Shown here piece after piece: positions 14,168 to 15,397 of a stretch of 15,397 nt of DNA (positions are counted from its first letter, which is position 1; the number at the start of each line of letters is the position of its first letter). The position numbers were made by a program, and so were the translations under genes. Origin of the DNA: Rhodocyclales bacterium (GTDB lineage: Bacteria; Pseudomonadota; Gammaproteobacteria; Burkholderiales; Rhodocyclaceae); contig JAJTBM010000029.1 in NCBI GenBank assembly GCA_021286885.1, forward strand, positions 1-15,397, in the 5' to 3' direction. The notes below the pieces were generated by a model. The model ran no database searches. It had not been told where the DNA came from and saw only the letters and a list, made by a program, of their open reading frames with translations.

Positions 14168-14172
14168 GGAGA
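14168..14172 (+). promoter_or_regulatory. Ribosome binding site of the EAL-domain gene
   Basis: GGAGA lies seven bases before the ATG at 14180, within an A-rich stretch. It is one of the clearest translation signals in the window. Confidence 0.75.
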
Positions 14173-14179
14173 AAAAATC

Positions 14180-15034
14180 ATGCCCCTCACCGAACTCGTT
14201 CATTACGTTAATCAGCGCCACCAACACGTTTTTCCGTCCCAGTGCGGGAAAGATGTGGGCCTGAAAATGACGGAAGGGCGGGTGCAGGGGCAGTTTGGCG
14301 CCTGGACCCTCGATAGCCTGTTTCAGCCGGTAGCCGATAGCGCCAGCGGCCAGGTGCTGGGGCATGAGGCTCATCTGTATTTAGTGGATGCCGAAGGCCT
14401 CAGCCAGCCCGCCGAAAGCCTGTTCGACCTGGCCGGGTCGGATGCCGATCTGGTGTTCCTGGATCAGTTCTGCCGCAGTCTGCATGCCCTCAACTTTTTG
14501 CTCGAAAAAGACCAGCAGGATGGTTTTCTGTCCCTCAACGTGCATCCCCAGGTGCTGCGCGTGGCGGGTCTGGACCACGGCCAGGAGTTTGAGACCCTGT
14601 TGAGCCGTTGCGGTCTGAGCCCCGAACGCATCGTGCTGGAAGTGACCGACGACGGCCTCTCGGATGTGAATCCCATCGCCCGAGCCCTCCAGCAGCAGCG
14701 CAGCCGGGGCTACCGGGTGGCCCTCGACAACTTTGGGCGCCATGGTGCTGATCTGGAACGCCTGGAAACCCTGGGGCCGGATATCGTGAAGCTGGATCGC
14801 AGCCTGATTGGCCACTCGGGTCACCTGAGTCTGGCGCGCCGCATCGTGGTGGATCTGAGCGCCGAAATCCGCCGCCTCAACAGCCGCATGGTGTGCCAGT
14901 ACATCGAAAACCCGCTCCAGCTGGCAGTCGCCCGTGAAGTGGGGATGGATTGGCTGCAGGGCAACCTGATCGGTCGCCCCGCTATTGCCTGCCGTCCGGT
15001 CTATCAAGCCGCCAACGACCGGATTGCCGCTTAA
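14180..15034 (+). CDS. Degenerate EAL-domain protein (probable c-di-GMP-related, likely non-catalytic)
   Basis: A 284-residue protein whose body (about 38-270) follows the EAL phosphodiesterase fold, the enzyme class that opens cyclic di-GMP. By alignment with the known motif order, Glu63 (EAL reads EAH), Asn120, Glu154, Asp183, Lys204 and Gln260 are kept. The second Asp of the DDFG motif is Asn184, and the Glu of the AEGVE motif is Gln240. The 21-, 36- and 20-residue spacings between Asp183, Lys204, 240 and 260 support this placement. Loss of these metal-site and catalytic residues suggests a binding or scaffold protein and not an active enzyme. No GGDEF, receiver or membrane segment is present; the first ~37 residues resemble nothing I know. 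It stands alone, with its own start signal and terminator. Confidence 0.85.
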   Translation: MPLTELVHYVNQRHQHVFPSQCGKDVGLKMTEGRVQGQFGAWTLDSLFQPVADSASGQVLGHEAHLYLVDAEGLSQPAESLFDLAGSDADLVFLDQFCRSLHALNFLLEKDQQDGFLSLNVHPQVLRVAGLDHGQEFETLLSRCGLSPERIVLEVTDDGLSDVNPIARALQQQRSRGYRVALDNFGRHGADLERLETLGPDIVKLDRSLIGHSGHLSLARRIVVDLSAEIRRLNSRMVCQYIENPLQLAVAREVGMDWLQGNLIGRPAIACRPVYQAANDRIAA

Positions 15035-15069
15035 GCAGCCGCATTCTTCCGTTTTTAAAAGTTAAAGCC

Positions 15070-15111
15070 ACAAAGCAGAACAGCCGGGGATTCCCGGCTG
15101 TTCTGCTTTGT
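15070..15111. terminator. Bidirectional terminator between the EAL gene and dsbC
   Basis: CAAAGCAGAACAGCCGGG (15071-15088) pairs perfectly with CCCGGCTGTTCTGCTTTG (15093-15110) around a GATT loop, and the flanking A-T pair makes 19 bp. The plus-strand T tract is only the TTT inside the arm. The minus strand continues with GGCTTTAACTTTT, a better tract. It lies between convergent stop codons. Confidence 0.88.
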
Positions 15112-15157
15112 ACGGCGGTGGTGCTACCTGGCGAGCGCGCACGCTGCTTGGGGAGGC

Positions 15158-15397
15158 TTATTTGCTGGCGTCCTTGCCACCGGCGGCCTGGGTCATGGCC
15201 TGTTCCAGTTGGGCGAGGGGGACGGCGCCAGGCAGGCGGTTGCCATCGGCGGTGAAGATGGTCGGGGTGCCACTGACGCGCATCTTCTGGCCCAGGGCCA
15301 CGTTCTTGTCGATGGCAGTGGTGTCGCAACCGGCGGGTGCGGCGGCCGGGGTCTTGTTGCCGGTCATCCAGTCATTCCAGGCCGCGGCCTTATCCTT
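15158..15397 (-). CDS. dsbC: C-terminal part of a DsbC-type thiol:disulfide interchange protein
   Basis: Only the last 79 residues are in the window; the gene continues past 15397, so the CxxC active site and signal peptide are not visible. What is seen matches the end of the DsbC/DsbG thioredoxin fold: an AAAWNDWM helix (4-11 of the fragment), a Cys24 in AGCDTT that in DsbC forms a structural disulfide, the LGQKMRVSGTPTIF segment with the cis-proline loop (Gly43-Thr44-Pro45), and a DGNRLPGAVP strand-turn. DsbC reshuffles wrong disulfides in periplasmic proteins. DsbC and DsbG are alike here, but the GAVP ending favours DsbC. Confidence 0.9.
   Translation of the reverse strand, partial: KDKAAAWNDWMTGNKTPAAAPAGCDTTAIDKNVALGQKMRVSGTPTIFTADGNRLPGAVPLAQLEQAMTQAAGGKDASK

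Noticed and set aside
1..15397. CRISPR arrays, tRNA or rRNA genes, insertion sequences, phage genes
   Set aside because: No regularly spaced repeats, cloverleaf-like sequences, transposase motifs or terminal inverted repeats were recognised on either strand.

Overview
The window reads as ordinary chromosome of a GC-rich (about 65% by eye) betaproteobacterium. The gene order glnA - DUF4124 protein - ntrB - ntrC and the block coaE - zapD - yacG - Nudix/ThiE - DUF815 ATPase point to the Rhodocyclales (Azospira/Dechlorosoma-like). That placement is inference from gene order and protein flavour. I see no rRNA, tRNA, CRISPR array, insertion sequence or phage gene. No gap between genes exceeds about 200 bases.

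Layout. 1-488 (minus): the probable first codons of an unidentified gene, then a rhodanese-domain protein. 552-1721 (plus): a CDF-family metal transporter, divergent from the rhodanese gene. 1712-1920: the glnA control region, with a perfect NtrC palindrome, a second NtrC site and a sigma-54 -24/-12 promoter. 1921-6682 (plus): glnA with a UUCG-loop terminator, a secreted DUF4124 protein, then ntrB and ntrC. 6737-10655 (plus): birA without its DNA-binding domain, coaX, a SPOR-domain membrane protein, coaE, zapD and yacG. 10727-12658 (minus): a 39-residue membrane peptide, a DUF815 AAA+ ATPase and a Nudix-ThiE fusion, the three overlapping head to tail. 12747-14000 (plus): the lipoprotein transglycosylase MltA. 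14180-15034 (plus): a degenerate EAL-domain protein. 15158-15397 (minus): the C-terminal end of a DsbC-type disulfide isomerase, cut by the window edge.

How the parts work together. NtrB and NtrC form the nitrogen two-component system, and phosphorylated NtrC should bind 1712-1728 and 1742-1758 to drive sigma-54 transcription of glnA from about 1848. The whole nitrogen circuit (sensor, regulator, enhancer, target) therefore lies within 5 kb. birA and coaX are translationally coupled cofactor genes (biotin attachment and the first step of CoA synthesis). coaE, the last step of CoA synthesis, is coupled to the SPOR gene. zapD and SPOR link the cluster to cell division.

I did not find a clearly new biological system. 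The points most worth following are the NtrC enhancer written into the end of the upstream coding region, with its second site shaped like a terminator; the small coupled membrane peptide ahead of the ATPase; the EAL protein with two active-site substitutions; and two convergent-gene terminators that begin with the same 13-mer.
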